DNA of 27,250 nucleotides from DAOTUL01 sp034437435 (lineage in GTDB: Bacteria; Chloroflexota; Anaerolineae; Aggregatilineales; Phototrophicaceae): assembly GCA_964417785.1 (NCBI GenBank), contig CAYQJO010000031.1:1-27250 (forward strand), given 5' to 3'. Positions 1 to 7,952 of the stretch are shown here, in pieces. The notes under the pieces were generated by a model, which saw nothing but the letters and a program-made list of their open reading frames with translations, ran no database searches and was not told the origin of the DNA. A program made the position numbers and the translations under genes. Each line of letters begins with the position of its first letter. The stretch's first letter is position 1.

Positions 1-525
1 GCGTGGTTCATTCAGAATTTCACCTGCAATCCCCGTGACAACTGCTCCCATGATTGCGATATTCGTGTAATCCGGACGAACGTTGCGCCGGAAAATGGAC
101 CATGCGGCGTGGCCTAATGCCGTTGTGACATCTGTCACCAAATCGTCGGTTAGCTTGTCCCGGTGTTCGATCAAGATGTGACATAACATAGCACCGAGAA
201 AATCTGCCCAGTTCCAGTCGGGTGGAGCCATCTTGTCCAGCGGCTCTTCATAGAGCCAGGACCATATACCATAGGTGCGGTTGGTCGGGTTTTGGTCTTG
301 CAGGCTGAGGATGCGTTGGATGATGCTGGTGGCTCGCTCAATGTCGGTGTTGGCAATCAGCAAAACCAGCGCATATTCGAGTGAATCGCGGGTGGGATGC
401 ACCCATTCACCCGGCGGTAACTGACTGTGATAACCCGGTCCACTCCAATTGACACCGGTCAGCGCGAGTTTAGCGCTGTATCGTTTGTCAGCGTCTTCGA
501 GATACGCCTCTATGGTTGTGTCCAT
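1..525 (-). CDS. Partial protein of unknown function (C-terminus beyond window)
   Basis: Minus-strand reading frame open from ATG at 525 to the window edge (175 codons seen, no stop). A good Shine-Dalgarno (GGAGGA, 531-536 on the complement) sits 5 bases before the start. The protein is soluble, with no signal peptide or membrane segment. It is rich in Trp and Tyr in the middle (for example TYGIWSWLYEEPLDKM and PPDWNWADFLGA), followed by helical segments. This faintly recalls the helical toroid proteins that accompany heparinase or alginate-lyase-like domains, but I cannot name a family. It lies 23 bases after oadB on the same strand, so it is probably the last seen gene of the decarboxylase operon. 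Coding status is well supported; function is unknown. Confidence 0.75.
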   Translation of the reverse strand, partial: MDTTIEAYLEDADKRYSAKLALTGVNWSGPGYHSQLPPGEWVHPTRDSLEYALVLLIANTDIERATSIIQRILSLQDQNPTNRTYGIWSWLYEEPLDKMAPPDWNWADFLGAMLCHILIEHRDKLTDDLVTDVTTALGHAAWSIFRRNVRPDYTNIAIMGAVVTGIAGEILNEPR

Positions 526-548
526 AATTTTCCTCCTTGTTACGCTGC

Positions 549-1676
549 TCAGATGAATGTCGTGACCAGTCCCAGCAGGATTCCACCGGCCATCACACTA
601 CCAAGTTGACCCGCAGTGTTGGCACCCATCGCGTGCATCAGGATAAAGTTTTCGTAATCTTCTTCCTGTGCCACCTGTGCTGCCAGACGTCCAGCCATCG
701 GGAACGCGCTGATACCGGCAGCGCCAATCAAGGGGTTGATCTTACCACCGCTGAGTCGCGACATAAATTTGCCGAACATCAAACCGGCTGCTGTGTCCAG
801 AATAAAAGCCAGCAGGCCCAGCAGCAAGATCAGCACAGTATCGCCATTGAGAAAGTCTTCACCGACCATTGTGGAACCGACAGCTAATCCTAAAAACAGC
901 GTAGCAACGTTGATAATCTCATTCTGGGCGGACTTGTTTAATCGTTCGACCACCTTACTTTCACGGAGCAAATTACCCAGCATCAACATGCTGATAAGCG
1001 GCGTGGCCTTCGGTACGAGGATGCCGACGATGACAGTCACACACACAGGGAATAGCACCAGCGCCCGACGAGAGACGGGACGCGGCGAGTAATCCATGCG
1101 GATCAGACGTTCTTCGCGTGTGGTCAGGATCCGCATGACCGGCGGTTGAATGATCGGAATTAGGCTCATATAGGAATAAGCGGCAACTGCGATGGGAGCC
1201 AGTAAGTTGGGTGCAAGCTGACCGGCGACAACAATTGACGTCGGACCATCAATTGCACCGATAACGCCAATGGACGCCGCTTCGTTAAGCGGGAATCCCA
1301 ACAGAGTCGCGAGCAGCAGCGTGCCGAAGATACCAAATTGTCCAGCAGCACCCAGCAGCACCATACGTGGCATTGCCAGGAGTGGGCTGAAATCGAGCAT
1401 CGCTCCAACCCCAACGAAGATGAGCAGCGGGAACAACTCATTTTCGATACCGGCGTTGTACAGCACACCAAGGAGACCGTCCTCGCCGGTCATCCCTGTA
1501 GCCGGTATGTTGGCGACCACACAGCCGAAACCGATGGGCAAGAGCAGTACAGGTTCATACTCCTTGATGACGGCCAATGCTATCAACACTGCACCAACGC
1601 CAATCATGATGATGTTTTCGATTGTCAGATTGGTGATGCCCTGCGTAAGCTCAGTAATGATCTCGCTGAAATCCAT
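549..1676 (-). CDS. oadB: Na+-transporting decarboxylase beta subunit (OadB/MmdB/GcdB family)
   Basis: Integral membrane subunit that decarboxylates carboxybiotin and couples this to Na+ export. The 375-residue protein has the family's many membrane segments. Residues 140-146 (GAIDGPT) match the family's GGADGPT signature, with the essential Asp at D143. The stretch AAYSYMSLIPIIQPP (165-179) holds the conserved Tyr, NPLIGAAGISAFPMAGR (314-330) matches the region VIII Na+-path motif, and GANTAGQLGS (351-360) matches the conserved Asn segment. It starts 10 bases after the biotin carrier stop, in the order mmdA-oadG-biotin carrier-oadB. The decarboxylase type is set by the alpha subunit, not by this protein. 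The GAID replacement of the usual GGAD is a mild variation. Confidence 0.95.
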   Translation of the reverse strand: MDFSEIITELTQGITNLTIENIIMIGVGAVLIALAVIKEYEPVLLLPIGFGCVVANIPATGMTGEDGLLGVLYNAGIENELFPLLIFVGVGAMLDFSPLLAMPRMVLLGAAGQFGIFGTLLLATLLGFPLNEAASIGVIGAIDGPTSIVVAGQLAPNLLAPIAVAAYSYMSLIPIIQPPVMRILTTREERLIRMDYSPRPVSRRALVLFPVCVTVIVGILVPKATPLISMLMLGNLLRESKVVERLNKSAQNEIINVATLFLGLAVGSTMVGEDFLNGDTVLILLLGLLAFILDTAAGLMFGKFMSRLSGGKINPLIGAAGISAFPMAGRLAAQVAQEEDYENFILMHAMGANTAGQLGSVMAGGILLGLVTTFI

Positions 1677-1686
1677 GTAATGCGCC

Positions 1687-2097
1687 TTATTCGAAGACCA
1701 TCAGTACGTCGCCATGATTGACCTGCTGGCCGGTCGCCACTGTGATTTCGGCAATCGTGCCATTGCGATTGGCACGGATAATGTTCTTCATCTTCATGGC
1801 TTCAAGCGTGCAGAGCGGTTGACCGGCTTCAACCGTATCACCATTGTGTACTGAGACTGATTCAATTACTCCGGGAATGGGTGCAACAACAGATTTGCCG
1901 CTACCATTTTGTGCTGCTGTTTGCTGCGATGCAGGTGTAGAAATACGAGCCACCGGTGCGGCGGCCAATGCTACCGATACTTCTTCGGGCCATACTTCAT
2001 AGCGCACACCCGACACAAAGGCAGCAACGGGTCGCGCACGAATATCCTCTATTTCAACATCGAAGGTATCGCCCTCAACTGTCACTCGAAACTTCAT
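1687..2097 (-). CDS. Biotin carboxyl carrier subunit of the decarboxylase
   Basis: A 136-residue mobile biotin carrier that moves the carboxyl group from the carboxyltransferase to the membrane beta subunit. An N-terminal beta domain (about 1-45) is followed by an Ala/Ser/Gln/Thr linker (about 46-68) and a C-terminal biotinyl domain (70-136). The acceptor motif EAMKM puts the biotinyl lysine at K102. The frame is open further upstream (to 2145), but I take ATG at 2097 because MKFRVTVEGD is the usual family start and because it makes an ATGA overlap with the oadG stop, a sign of translational coupling. It is equivalent to MmdC or GcdC of characterised decarboxylases. Confidence 0.93.
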   Translation of the reverse strand: MKFRVTVEGDTFDVEIEDIRARPVAAFVSGVRYEVWPEEVSVALAAAPVARISTPASQQTAAQNGSGKSVVAPIPGVIESVSVHNGDTVEAGQPLCTLEAMKMKNIIRANRNGTIAEITVATGQQVNHGDVLMVFE

Positions 2098-2387
2098 CGT
2101 GGTCCTCGCTGCTGTAGTTGATTCTGTCGCATCACCGCCTGCCACGCACTGATAATCGCCGTCGGTGGCGGCGGCGGAATATTAGGTTGTTGTTCATCCT
2201 GTGCCTGGAGCTCCAGCGCTGCCGCAACCGCAATTGCGGCAGCGCGTCGCTGCCTGCTGTTATCGACCTCTGGCTCTTTGACCGGAGTGGTGTACCGGAC
2301 GAGTAATAACATCAAGAGCCAGATCAACATGATGGCACCAAAAACCAGACTCATTCCGGCGATGGTGACAAGTATTGCATCGCTCAT
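2094..2387 (-). CDS. oadG: OadG/MmdD-type small membrane subunit of the decarboxylase
   Basis: A 97-residue protein with one N-terminal membrane helix (about 5-31), then a charged and Ala-rich segment (RRAAAIAVAAALEL, about 47-60), a proline run (IPPPPPT, about 70-76) and a C-terminal basic tail with a conserved Trp (ISAWQAVMRQ). This is the OadG architecture: a membrane anchor that holds the carboxyltransferase and biotin subunits to OadB. The start at 2387 has an AAAGGAT ribosome site 12 bases after the mmdA stop, and the stop overlaps the biotin carrier start (ATGA). Sequence conservation in this family is low, so the call rests partly on position between mmdA and the carrier. Confidence 0.88.
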   Translation of the reverse strand: MSDAILVTIAGMSLVFGAIMLIWLLMLLLVRYTTPVKEPEVDNSRQRRAAAIAVAAALELQAQDEQQPNIPPPPPTAIISAWQAVMRQNQLQQRGPR

Positions 2388-2399
2388 CGGTTTGATCCT

Positions 2400-3950
2400 T
2401 TACAACGGCATATTCCCGTGTTTGCGTGGGGGATTGGACGAATATTTGTCTCTCAGTGCGGAAAGCGCCGCAATGATTTTGGGGCGAGTCTCACGCGGTT
2501 CAATCACATCGTCAATGTAACCGGCATGTGCAGCGCGATAGGGATTGTTGAAATGCTTGCGATACTCTTCGGTGAGTCGTTTGCGCTCCTGATCCGGGTC
2601 GTCTGCTTCTGCTATCTCCTTGCGATAGGCAATGTTGACTGCACCTTCCGGCCCCATGACCGCGATTTCAGCACTCGGCCAGGCATAGTTTATGTCTGTA
2701 CCAAGATATTTGCTGCTCATAACTACATAAGCGCCACCGTAGGCCTTGCGAGTGATGATGCTGATTTTGGGTACAGTCGACTCGCTGTAGGCGTATAACA
2801 CTTTGGCTCCATGCCGGATGACACCGCCATGCTCCTGTCCCACTCCGGGCAGGAATCCTGGCGAATCCACGAATGTGACTACCGGGAGATTAAAACAATC
2901 ACACATGCGGACAAAGCGGGCGATTTTGTCGCTGGCATCAATGTCGATCACACCAGCCATTACCCCCGGTTCCTGTGCAACGATTCCTACCGGGAAGCCA
3001 CCAATACGCGCCAGCCCAATGATGGCGTTCTGGGCGAAATCGGGCTGCAATTCCAGCAGACTGTCATGGTCGCACACGCGCTCAATAACCTCGTGCATGG
3101 CATAGGGTGTGGCAGAGTCTAATGGTACGATGCCGTTTAATTCATTGTCCATCCGGGCTGGATCGTCCTGTGGGTGCATGAAGGGTGGGTTTTCAACGTT
3201 GTTCGAGGGCAGGTAACTGAGAACCTTGCGGCAGAGTAGCAACGATTCACGTTCATCGACACCGAGGAGATGTGCCGTTCCGCTGACCCGCATATGAACC
3301 TCCGGACCACCCAGGTTGTTTGCGTCAACCTGTTCGCCGGTGACGGTTCGGATGACATCGGGGCCGGTGATAAACATAAACGAGGTGTTCTCAGACATGA
3401 TGACAAAATCGGTCAGGGCAGGTGAATAAGCTGCACCGCCAGCACATGGGCCAAGCATCACACTAATCTGGGGAATCACACCTGAATACTGGGCATTCCG
3501 CCGGAAAATCTCGGCATATGCCGCCAAGCTTTTGATTCCTTCCTGTATTCGTGCACCACCAGAGTCGATCAGCCCCACGATTGGTACACCATTCCGCATG
3601 GCGAGGTCCATCACGCGGCAGATTTTGTGGCTTTGCATCTGGCTGAGCGTTCCGCCATAAACGGTAAAATCCTGCGCATATACATACACGGTCCGGCCAT
3701 CAATCTGACCGTAGCCAGTTACAACCCCTTCACCCAGGTATTCCTGGTCCAGGGTACCCATTTCGTTCCCCTGATGTGTGATAAAAGGTTCAAGTTCATT
3801 GAATGAGTCTGGGTCCAGCAGGATTTCAAGCCGTTCACGGGCAGTCAGCTTACCTTTTTGATGCTGTCGAGCGACACGTTGATCTCCGCCACCCTGCCGT
3901 GCCTGCTCACGTAAGTTACGCAATTCGAGAATTCGAGGATCTTCAGGCAT
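2400..3950 (-). CDS. mmdA: Acyl-CoA carboxyltransferase alpha subunit (methylmalonyl-CoA decarboxylase-like)
   Basis: A 516-residue crotonase-fold carboxyltransferase, the usual length for PccB/MmdA. N-half motifs include GLIDSGGARIQEG (126-138) and MLGPCAGGAAYSPAL (165-179). C-half motifs include DSPGFLPGVGQE (362-373), TRKAYGGAY (400-408) and YAWPSAEIAVMGPEGAVNI (422-440). The enzyme transfers CO2 from an acyl-CoA to biotin. The next genes are OadG, biotin carrier and OadB, so it works here as the decarboxylase alpha subunit, not in an ATP-dependent carboxylase; no biotin carboxylase gene is in the window. Gene order A-D-C-B matches that of Veillonella mmd genes (without mmdE). The residue after GGAY is V409, where propionyl-CoA carboxylases usually have Asp; substrate is therefore inferred, and malonyl- or glutaconyl-CoA are alternatives. 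Confidence 0.9.
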   Translation of the reverse strand: MPEDPRILELRNLREQARQGGGDQRVARQHQKGKLTARERLEILLDPDSFNELEPFITHQGNEMGTLDQEYLGEGVVTGYGQIDGRTVYVYAQDFTVYGGTLSQMQSHKICRVMDLAMRNGVPIVGLIDSGGARIQEGIKSLAAYAEIFRRNAQYSGVIPQISVMLGPCAGGAAYSPALTDFVIMSENTSFMFITGPDVIRTVTGEQVDANNLGGPEVHMRVSGTAHLLGVDERESLLLCRKVLSYLPSNNVENPPFMHPQDDPARMDNELNGIVPLDSATPYAMHEVIERVCDHDSLLELQPDFAQNAIIGLARIGGFPVGIVAQEPGVMAGVIDIDASDKIARFVRMCDCFNLPVVTFVDSPGFLPGVGQEHGGVIRHGAKVLYAYSESTVPKISIITRKAYGGAYVVMSSKYLGTDINYAWPSAEIAVMGPEGAVNIAYRKEIAEADDPDQERKRLTEEYRKHFNNPYRAAHAGYIDDVIEPRETRPKIIAALSALRDKYSSNPPRKHGNMPL

Positions 3951-4039
3951 AAATGACCTTTGAATATCTTAAGTCTCTCTATTTTAAAGCAGTTCTAACG
4001 ATTGACCAGTGACTTCCCTCACATTAGGTTATCCATTTC

Positions 4040-4069
4040 TTGCGAAAAGGTTCCTACATGATTTAGGAT
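4040..4069 (+). promoter_or_regulatory. Possible promoter of iolBD
   Basis: In the 143-base divergent gap between mmdA and iolB, TTGCGA (4040-4045) and TAGGAT (4064-4069) are 18 bases apart, a plausible sigma-70-type pair about 24 bases before the iolB start, which itself has a GAAGGGAG ribosome site. The gap must also hold the mmdA promoter on the other strand; I see no clear pair for it. Confidence 0.35.
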
Positions 4070-4093
4070 ACAGCGAAGAAGGGAGCAGAAACC

Positions 4094-4963
4094 ATGTTAA
4101 TCAAATCAACAGACACCGGTGGTCCCGGTGAATTTGCGCGGGTGGATGCGATGAGTGCTGGTTGGGAGTATCTCAACATGTCGGCCTATCGCATGAGTAA
4201 GGGAGATACCTACAGCGGGAACACCGGCGATCACGAAAATGTGATTGTTATACTGAGTGGACAATGCGCTATTGAAACCAGCGATGGAAGCTTTGACAGG
4301 ATAGGGCGGCGTCCAGATGTATTCAGCGGCATGCCGTATGCGCTGTATCTGTCACGCCACAAGGATTTTGAAATCACGGCTCTGGTTGATGATCTGGAAT
4401 TCGCGTCGTGCTGGGTGCCAACGGACGAGGACCATCCCACGCAACTGATAACACCTGACATGAGCAACATCGAGATTCGTGGCGGGGGTAATGCAACCCG
4501 ACAGATCAACGGCATTATCCCGCCGGGCTTTGATTGCCACCGGATCGTATGCGTTGAGGTGTATACACCTTCGGGCAACTGGTCCAGCTATCCACCGCAT
4601 AAGCACGATATACACCGGGTTGATGATGACGGTAACGTCATTGAGGCTGATCTTGAGGAAATCTACTTCTACAAGATCGACAATCCGAACGGCTATGCCT
4701 ATCAGCGTGTATACAATGATGATCGCAGCATTGACGGCTTGATGATGGCGCAGAATCATGATGCGGTGCTTGTACCGGAAGGTTATCACCCGGTTGTCAG
4801 CGCACATGGCTACACAACATACTATTTGAATTTTCTGGCAGGTTCGGCACAATCGCTGGCAAACAGCGATGATCCCGATTATGCGTGGGTCAAAAGCACC
4901 TGGACGCAGCAGGACCCACGTCTGCCGCTGGTGCATCATGGAATGGAGCCGCGAAAAAGATGA
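4094..4963 (+). CDS. iolB: 5-deoxy-glucuronate isomerase
   Basis: IolB converts 5-deoxy-D-glucuronate to 5-dehydro-2-deoxy-D-gluconate in myo-inositol catabolism, in the cytoplasm. The 289-residue length is close to the family norm (about 270). It is a bicupin protein; the second cupin carries the family's metal-site motif SYPPHKHD (166-172, with H169 and H171), followed by LEEIYFYK (187-194, with the metal Glu) and VPEGYHPV (227-234, with H232). Start ATG 4094 has GAAGGGAG 8 bases upstream. The stop overlaps the iolD start in ATGA. No iolC, iolE, iolG or iolA occurs in this window, so the rest of the pathway must lie elsewhere. Confidence 0.95.
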   Translation: MLIKSTDTGGPGEFARVDAMSAGWEYLNMSAYRMSKGDTYSGNTGDHENVIVILSGQCAIETSDGSFDRIGRRPDVFSGMPYALYLSRHKDFEITALVDDLEFASCWVPTDEDHPTQLITPDMSNIEIRGGGNATRQINGIIPPGFDCHRIVCVEVYTPSGNWSSYPPHKHDIHRVDDDGNVIEADLEEIYFYKIDNPNGYAYQRVYNDDRSIDGLMMAQNHDAVLVPEGYHPVVSAHGYTTYYLNFLAGSAQSLANSDDPDYAWVKSTWTQQDPRLPLVHHGMEPRKR

Positions 4964-6825
4964 AGACACAACGGTTAACGATGGCTCAGGCATTGATTCT
5001 GTATCTCTCCCGGCAATATGTCAGCAGAGACGGGCAGGAGAACCCGTTTTTCGCTGGTGTTTGGGGTATATTCGGTCACGGTAATGTCGCCGGGGTAGGA
5101 CAGGCATTGCAGCAATATGCCTCCGAAATCCGGTACTATCAGAGCCGCAATGAGCAGGCGCAGGTCCACGCTGCCGTCGCATATGCCAAGCATAAGAACC
5201 GGATGCAGACTTTCGCCTGCACATCGTCTATCGGGCCTGGTGCTACGAATATGATCACCGGCGCAGCCCTGGCGACGGTCAATCGGATTCCGGTGCTGCT
5301 GCTGCCGGGTGACATCTTTGCGGAGCGGCTTCAGGCTCCAGTGTTGCAACAATTGGAGAGTGAACACACACTCGACATTGGCGTTAACGACGCCTTCAGG
5401 CCCGTATCGCGCTTCTGGGATCGTATCTATCGTCCTGAACAGTTGATTCCGGCTTTAGCCGAGGCAATGCGCGTTCTGACGTCGCCATCCGATACAGGTG
5501 CAGTGACACTCGCATTACCACAAGACACGCAAACTGAAGCCTATGATTATCCGTCGCATATGTTTGATAAGCGAGTCTGGCATATTCCACGCAACCGTCC
5601 GGATAGCACGTTGCTGCAACAGGCCGCTGAATGGATCAAGAACAGTAAGCAACCGATGATTATTGCCGGTGGTGGCGTTCATTACAGCGATGCAACCGTC
5701 GTTCTAAAGCGGTTTGTTGACCAAACGGGCATTCCAGTAGGTGAAACTCAGGCAGGGAAGGGGGCTTTGCCATATAATCACCCGCTCAATCTGGGTGCGA
5801 TTGGCGCAACCGGCACTGAGGGCGCAAATGTTATCGCTCATGATTCGGACCTTATTATTGGAATTGGCACGCGGTATAGCGATTTCACCAGCGCCTCGAA
5901 AACAGCATTTCAGCATGACAGCGTGCGATTTATCAATATCAATGTGCTGGAATTCGATGCCTATAAACACAGCGCTATGCCACTCGTCGGTGATGCCAAA
6001 GTTACGCTTGAGGAACTGGCGGCAGTTCTGACCGATTACCGGGTTGAAGATGTTTATCGGTTGCGGTGTCAGGATCTCAATGAGGCATGGGATGCTGAAG
6101 TCCATCGCATTTATAACCTGGAGCATGATCCCATGCTCAGCCAGGGTGAAGTCATTGGTATGGTCAATACCTACAGCCGTCCGCAAGATGTGGTCTTGTG
6201 TGCGGCTGGTAGTCTTCCTGGCGATCTACATAAGCTGTGGCGGACTCGTGATCCGCGTGGCTACCATCTGGAATACGGTTATTCGTGCATGGGGTACGAG
6301 ATCGCCGGTGGACTGGGCGTGAAGATGGCCGATCCGGACCGGGAAGTTTACGTCATGGTCGGTGATGGTTCATATTTGATGATGAACAGTGAAATCGTCA
6401 CGATGGTCCAGGAGGGGATTCGCGTAATTATCATCGTGTTGGATAATCACGGGTTCGCCAGCATCGGTGGATTGAGCAAGAGTGTTGGCAGTGACGGATT
6501 TGGCACGAAGTATCGTTACAGGAGCGAGAGTCAACACATTGACGGTGATACACTGCCGGTTGACTACGCCCAAAACTGTGCCAGTCTGGGCGCACACGTC
6601 ATTCGCGCCGATTCACGAGAAGCGTTTATTCAGGCACTGGAAGAAGCTAAAACCATTGAGAATCGACCTGTGTGCATCGTAATGGAAGTGGATCGTCGCC
6701 AGCGTGTTGGTGGATACGAATCCTGGTGGGATGTCGCGGTTGCCGAAGTCAGCGAAAACCCCGATGTGCAGGAAGCGCGAGAACAATACGAGCGCGACAA
6801 AGAGCGCGAACGCCATTATTTGTAG
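4960..6825 (+). CDS. iolD: 3D-(3,5/4)-trihydroxycyclohexane-1,2-dione acylhydrolase
   Basis: A ThDP-dependent hydrolase that opens the inositol-derived ring dione to 5-deoxy-D-glucuronate, the substrate of IolB next door. Start ATG 4960 (MKTQRLTMAQ) is chosen over an earlier in-frame ATG at 4885 because it gives a 621-residue protein, close to known IolD, and an ATGA overlap with iolB. The ThDP-activating glutamate is E65 (SRNEQAQVH), the Mg-ThDP motif starts GDGSY at 468, and NHGFASI follows about 32 residues later. The three-domain acetolactate-synthase-type layout is complete. I see no truncation or frameshift. The plus-strand unit seems to end here, before the palindrome at 6832. Confidence 0.95.
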   Translation: MKTQRLTMAQALILYLSRQYVSRDGQENPFFAGVWGIFGHGNVAGVGQALQQYASEIRYYQSRNEQAQVHAAVAYAKHKNRMQTFACTSSIGPGATNMITGAALATVNRIPVLLLPGDIFAERLQAPVLQQLESEHTLDIGVNDAFRPVSRFWDRIYRPEQLIPALAEAMRVLTSPSDTGAVTLALPQDTQTEAYDYPSHMFDKRVWHIPRNRPDSTLLQQAAEWIKNSKQPMIIAGGGVHYSDATVVLKRFVDQTGIPVGETQAGKGALPYNHPLNLGAIGATGTEGANVIAHDSDLIIGIGTRYSDFTSASKTAFQHDSVRFININVLEFDAYKHSAMPLVGDAKVTLEELAAVLTDYRVEDVYRLRCQDLNEAWDAEVHRIYNLEHDPMLSQGEVIGMVNTYSRPQDVVLCAAGSLPGDLHKLWRTRDPRGYHLEYGYSCMGYEIAGGLGVKMADPDREVYVMVGDGSYLMMNSEIVTMVQEGIRVIIIVLDNHGFASIGGLSKSVGSDGFGTKYRYRSESQHIDGDTLPVDYAQNCASLGAHVIRADSREAFIQALEEAKTIENRPVCIVMEVDRRQRVGGYESWWDVAVAEVSENPDVQEAREQYERDKERERHYL

Positions 6826-6831
6826 GTTTCT

Positions 6832-6866
6832 ATGTTGGGCCGCACGTTAAACGTGCGGCCCAACAT
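6832..6866. terminator. Perfect 35-base palindrome after iolD (terminator or palindromic repeat)
   Basis: The left arm ATGTTGGGCCGCACGTT (6832-6848) and the right arm (6850-6866) are exact reverse complements around a single A at 6849, giving 17-base arms. It starts 7 bases after the iolD stop. As RNA it would be a strong GC-rich hairpin suited to ending iolBD transcription, but no T-run follows (GCTTTAAAATT). The perfection of the arms also fits a member of a dispersed palindromic repeat family. Only one copy was seen here. Confidence 0.6.
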
Positions 6867-6908
6867 GCTTTAAAATTACTCATGATAAGCAGGATTATCA
6901 CCGACTAA

Positions 6909-6938
6909 TTGCATTTTGGACGCATCAACATCTAAAAT
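6909..6938 (+). promoter_or_regulatory. Possible promoter of the methyltransferase-polysaccharide block
   Basis: TTGCAT (6909-6914) and TAAAAT (6933-6938) are separated by 18 bases. The predicted transcript start would fall at or within a base or two of ATG 6945, and there is no Shine-Dalgarno before that ATG, so the message could be leaderless. Only short consensus matches support it. Confidence 0.3.
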
Positions 6939-6944
6939 GCGGTT

Positions 6945-7952
6945 ATGGTACGGATCGAAGTGGAAGTGGCCGCCGGCCTTGGAGAAATTGCGCAAGCTGA
7001 GTTGTTGCAGCAATGCATCGAGTCCCACCTCATCACACAACGTGCAGCTATCCAGTTTGACTACAGCGCTGACATAAACTCATTGCACCGGCTCCGCGTT
7101 CCTATAGCAGCTTATCGTGTGGAATACTTTGATGTGCCACGACCGCGTGCATTGTTGGGCCATGAGCATTTCACTCGGTTGCTGAATGCGATCAATGATC
7201 TGGATGATTTTCATCACTATCAAACGCTTCACGTCAGCGCTGCCGGTTCGGAGTCCTCTGTCATGATCCGGTTCAAGCAAGAACTCGCAGATCACACCGG
7301 CCTCCACATCGGCAAAGATGCTGGCGACCTTATGCTACGCCTTCGACGTAATCGCCCTGGCTGGGACGTTCTGATTCGACTGACACCCCGCCCACTGGTT
7401 ACACGCCACTGGCGGGTATGTGATTTGCAGGGCGCATTGAACGCGGGTGCAGCTTACGCGATGGTACTACTCACTGACCCTACCCCAGACGATATCTACT
7501 GTAACCTTGCCACCGGGTCCGGCACCCTACTCATTGAGCGAGCCGCATGGGGGCCTTCACGATCCCTCGTCGGTGTGGACCACGCCAATCACTCGTGCGC
7601 ACAAGTCAATCTCGCTGCTGCCAAATGCGCGGCCACATGCATATCAGGTGATCTGCGCCAAGTGCCACTGGCGGATAATAGCGTCTCTGTGATCGTAGCC
7701 GACCTTCCCTTTGGACAATTGACCGGCTCACATGATGTTAATCAAGCACTGTATCCTGTGGCACTACGCGAGGCCGCTCGAATCGCTATGTCGAACGCCC
7801 GTGCGGTCATCATCACCCATGAAATCCGCTTGATGGAGGAGACACTGAAAACTCATCGTCATTTGTGGAAAGTCAACAAGACCCTGAAGGTCGATCTACG
7901 TGGGATCAATCCGCGCATTTATGTTTTGCAGCGAGTACCGTATGCACCCTAA
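6945..7952 (+). CDS. THUMP-domain class I RNA methyltransferase (Trm14/TrmN/RlmL-like)
   Basis: A 335-residue protein. The N-terminal half (about 1-160) has the pattern of a ferredoxin-like plus THUMP RNA-binding region, including DLMLRLRRNRPGWDVLIRL. The family linker PRPLVTRHWRVCDLQGALNA follows at about 147-166. The Rossmann domain has the SAM-binding motif NLATGSGTLL (187-196) and the catalytic motif DLPFG (253-257), in place of NPPY; DxPFG is typical of the tRNA m2G6 branch (Trm14/TrmN/THUMPD3). So N2-methylation of a tRNA or rRNA guanine is likely, with tRNA position 6 the best guess. Its stop overlaps the next gene by 11 bases, tying it to the downstream block, although its function is unrelated to polysaccharides. 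Confidence 0.82.
   Translation: MVRIEVEVAAGLGEIAQAELLQQCIESHLITQRAAIQFDYSADINSLHRLRVPIAAYRVEYFDVPRPRALLGHEHFTRLLNAINDLDDFHHYQTLHVSAAGSESSVMIRFKQELADHTGLHIGKDAGDLMLRLRRNRPGWDVLIRLTPRPLVTRHWRVCDLQGALNAGAAYAMVLLTDPTPDDIYCNLATGSGTLLIERAAWGPSRSLVGVDHANHSCAQVNLAAAKCAATCISGDLRQVPLADNSVSVIVADLPFGQLTGSHDVNQALYPVALREAARIAMSNARAVIITHEIRLMEETLKTHRHLWKVNKTLKVDLRGINPRIYVLQRVPYAP

Noticed and set aside
4885..4959. Upstream in-frame ATG that would lengthen IolD by 25 residues
   Set aside because: The extension lies inside iolB and does not look like IolD; ATG 4960 gives the family N-terminus and a coupled ATGA overlap.
5704..6186. 160-codon minus-strand frame within iolD
   Set aside because: Antisense shadow of an intact ThDP enzyme, with no ribosome site or known motif.
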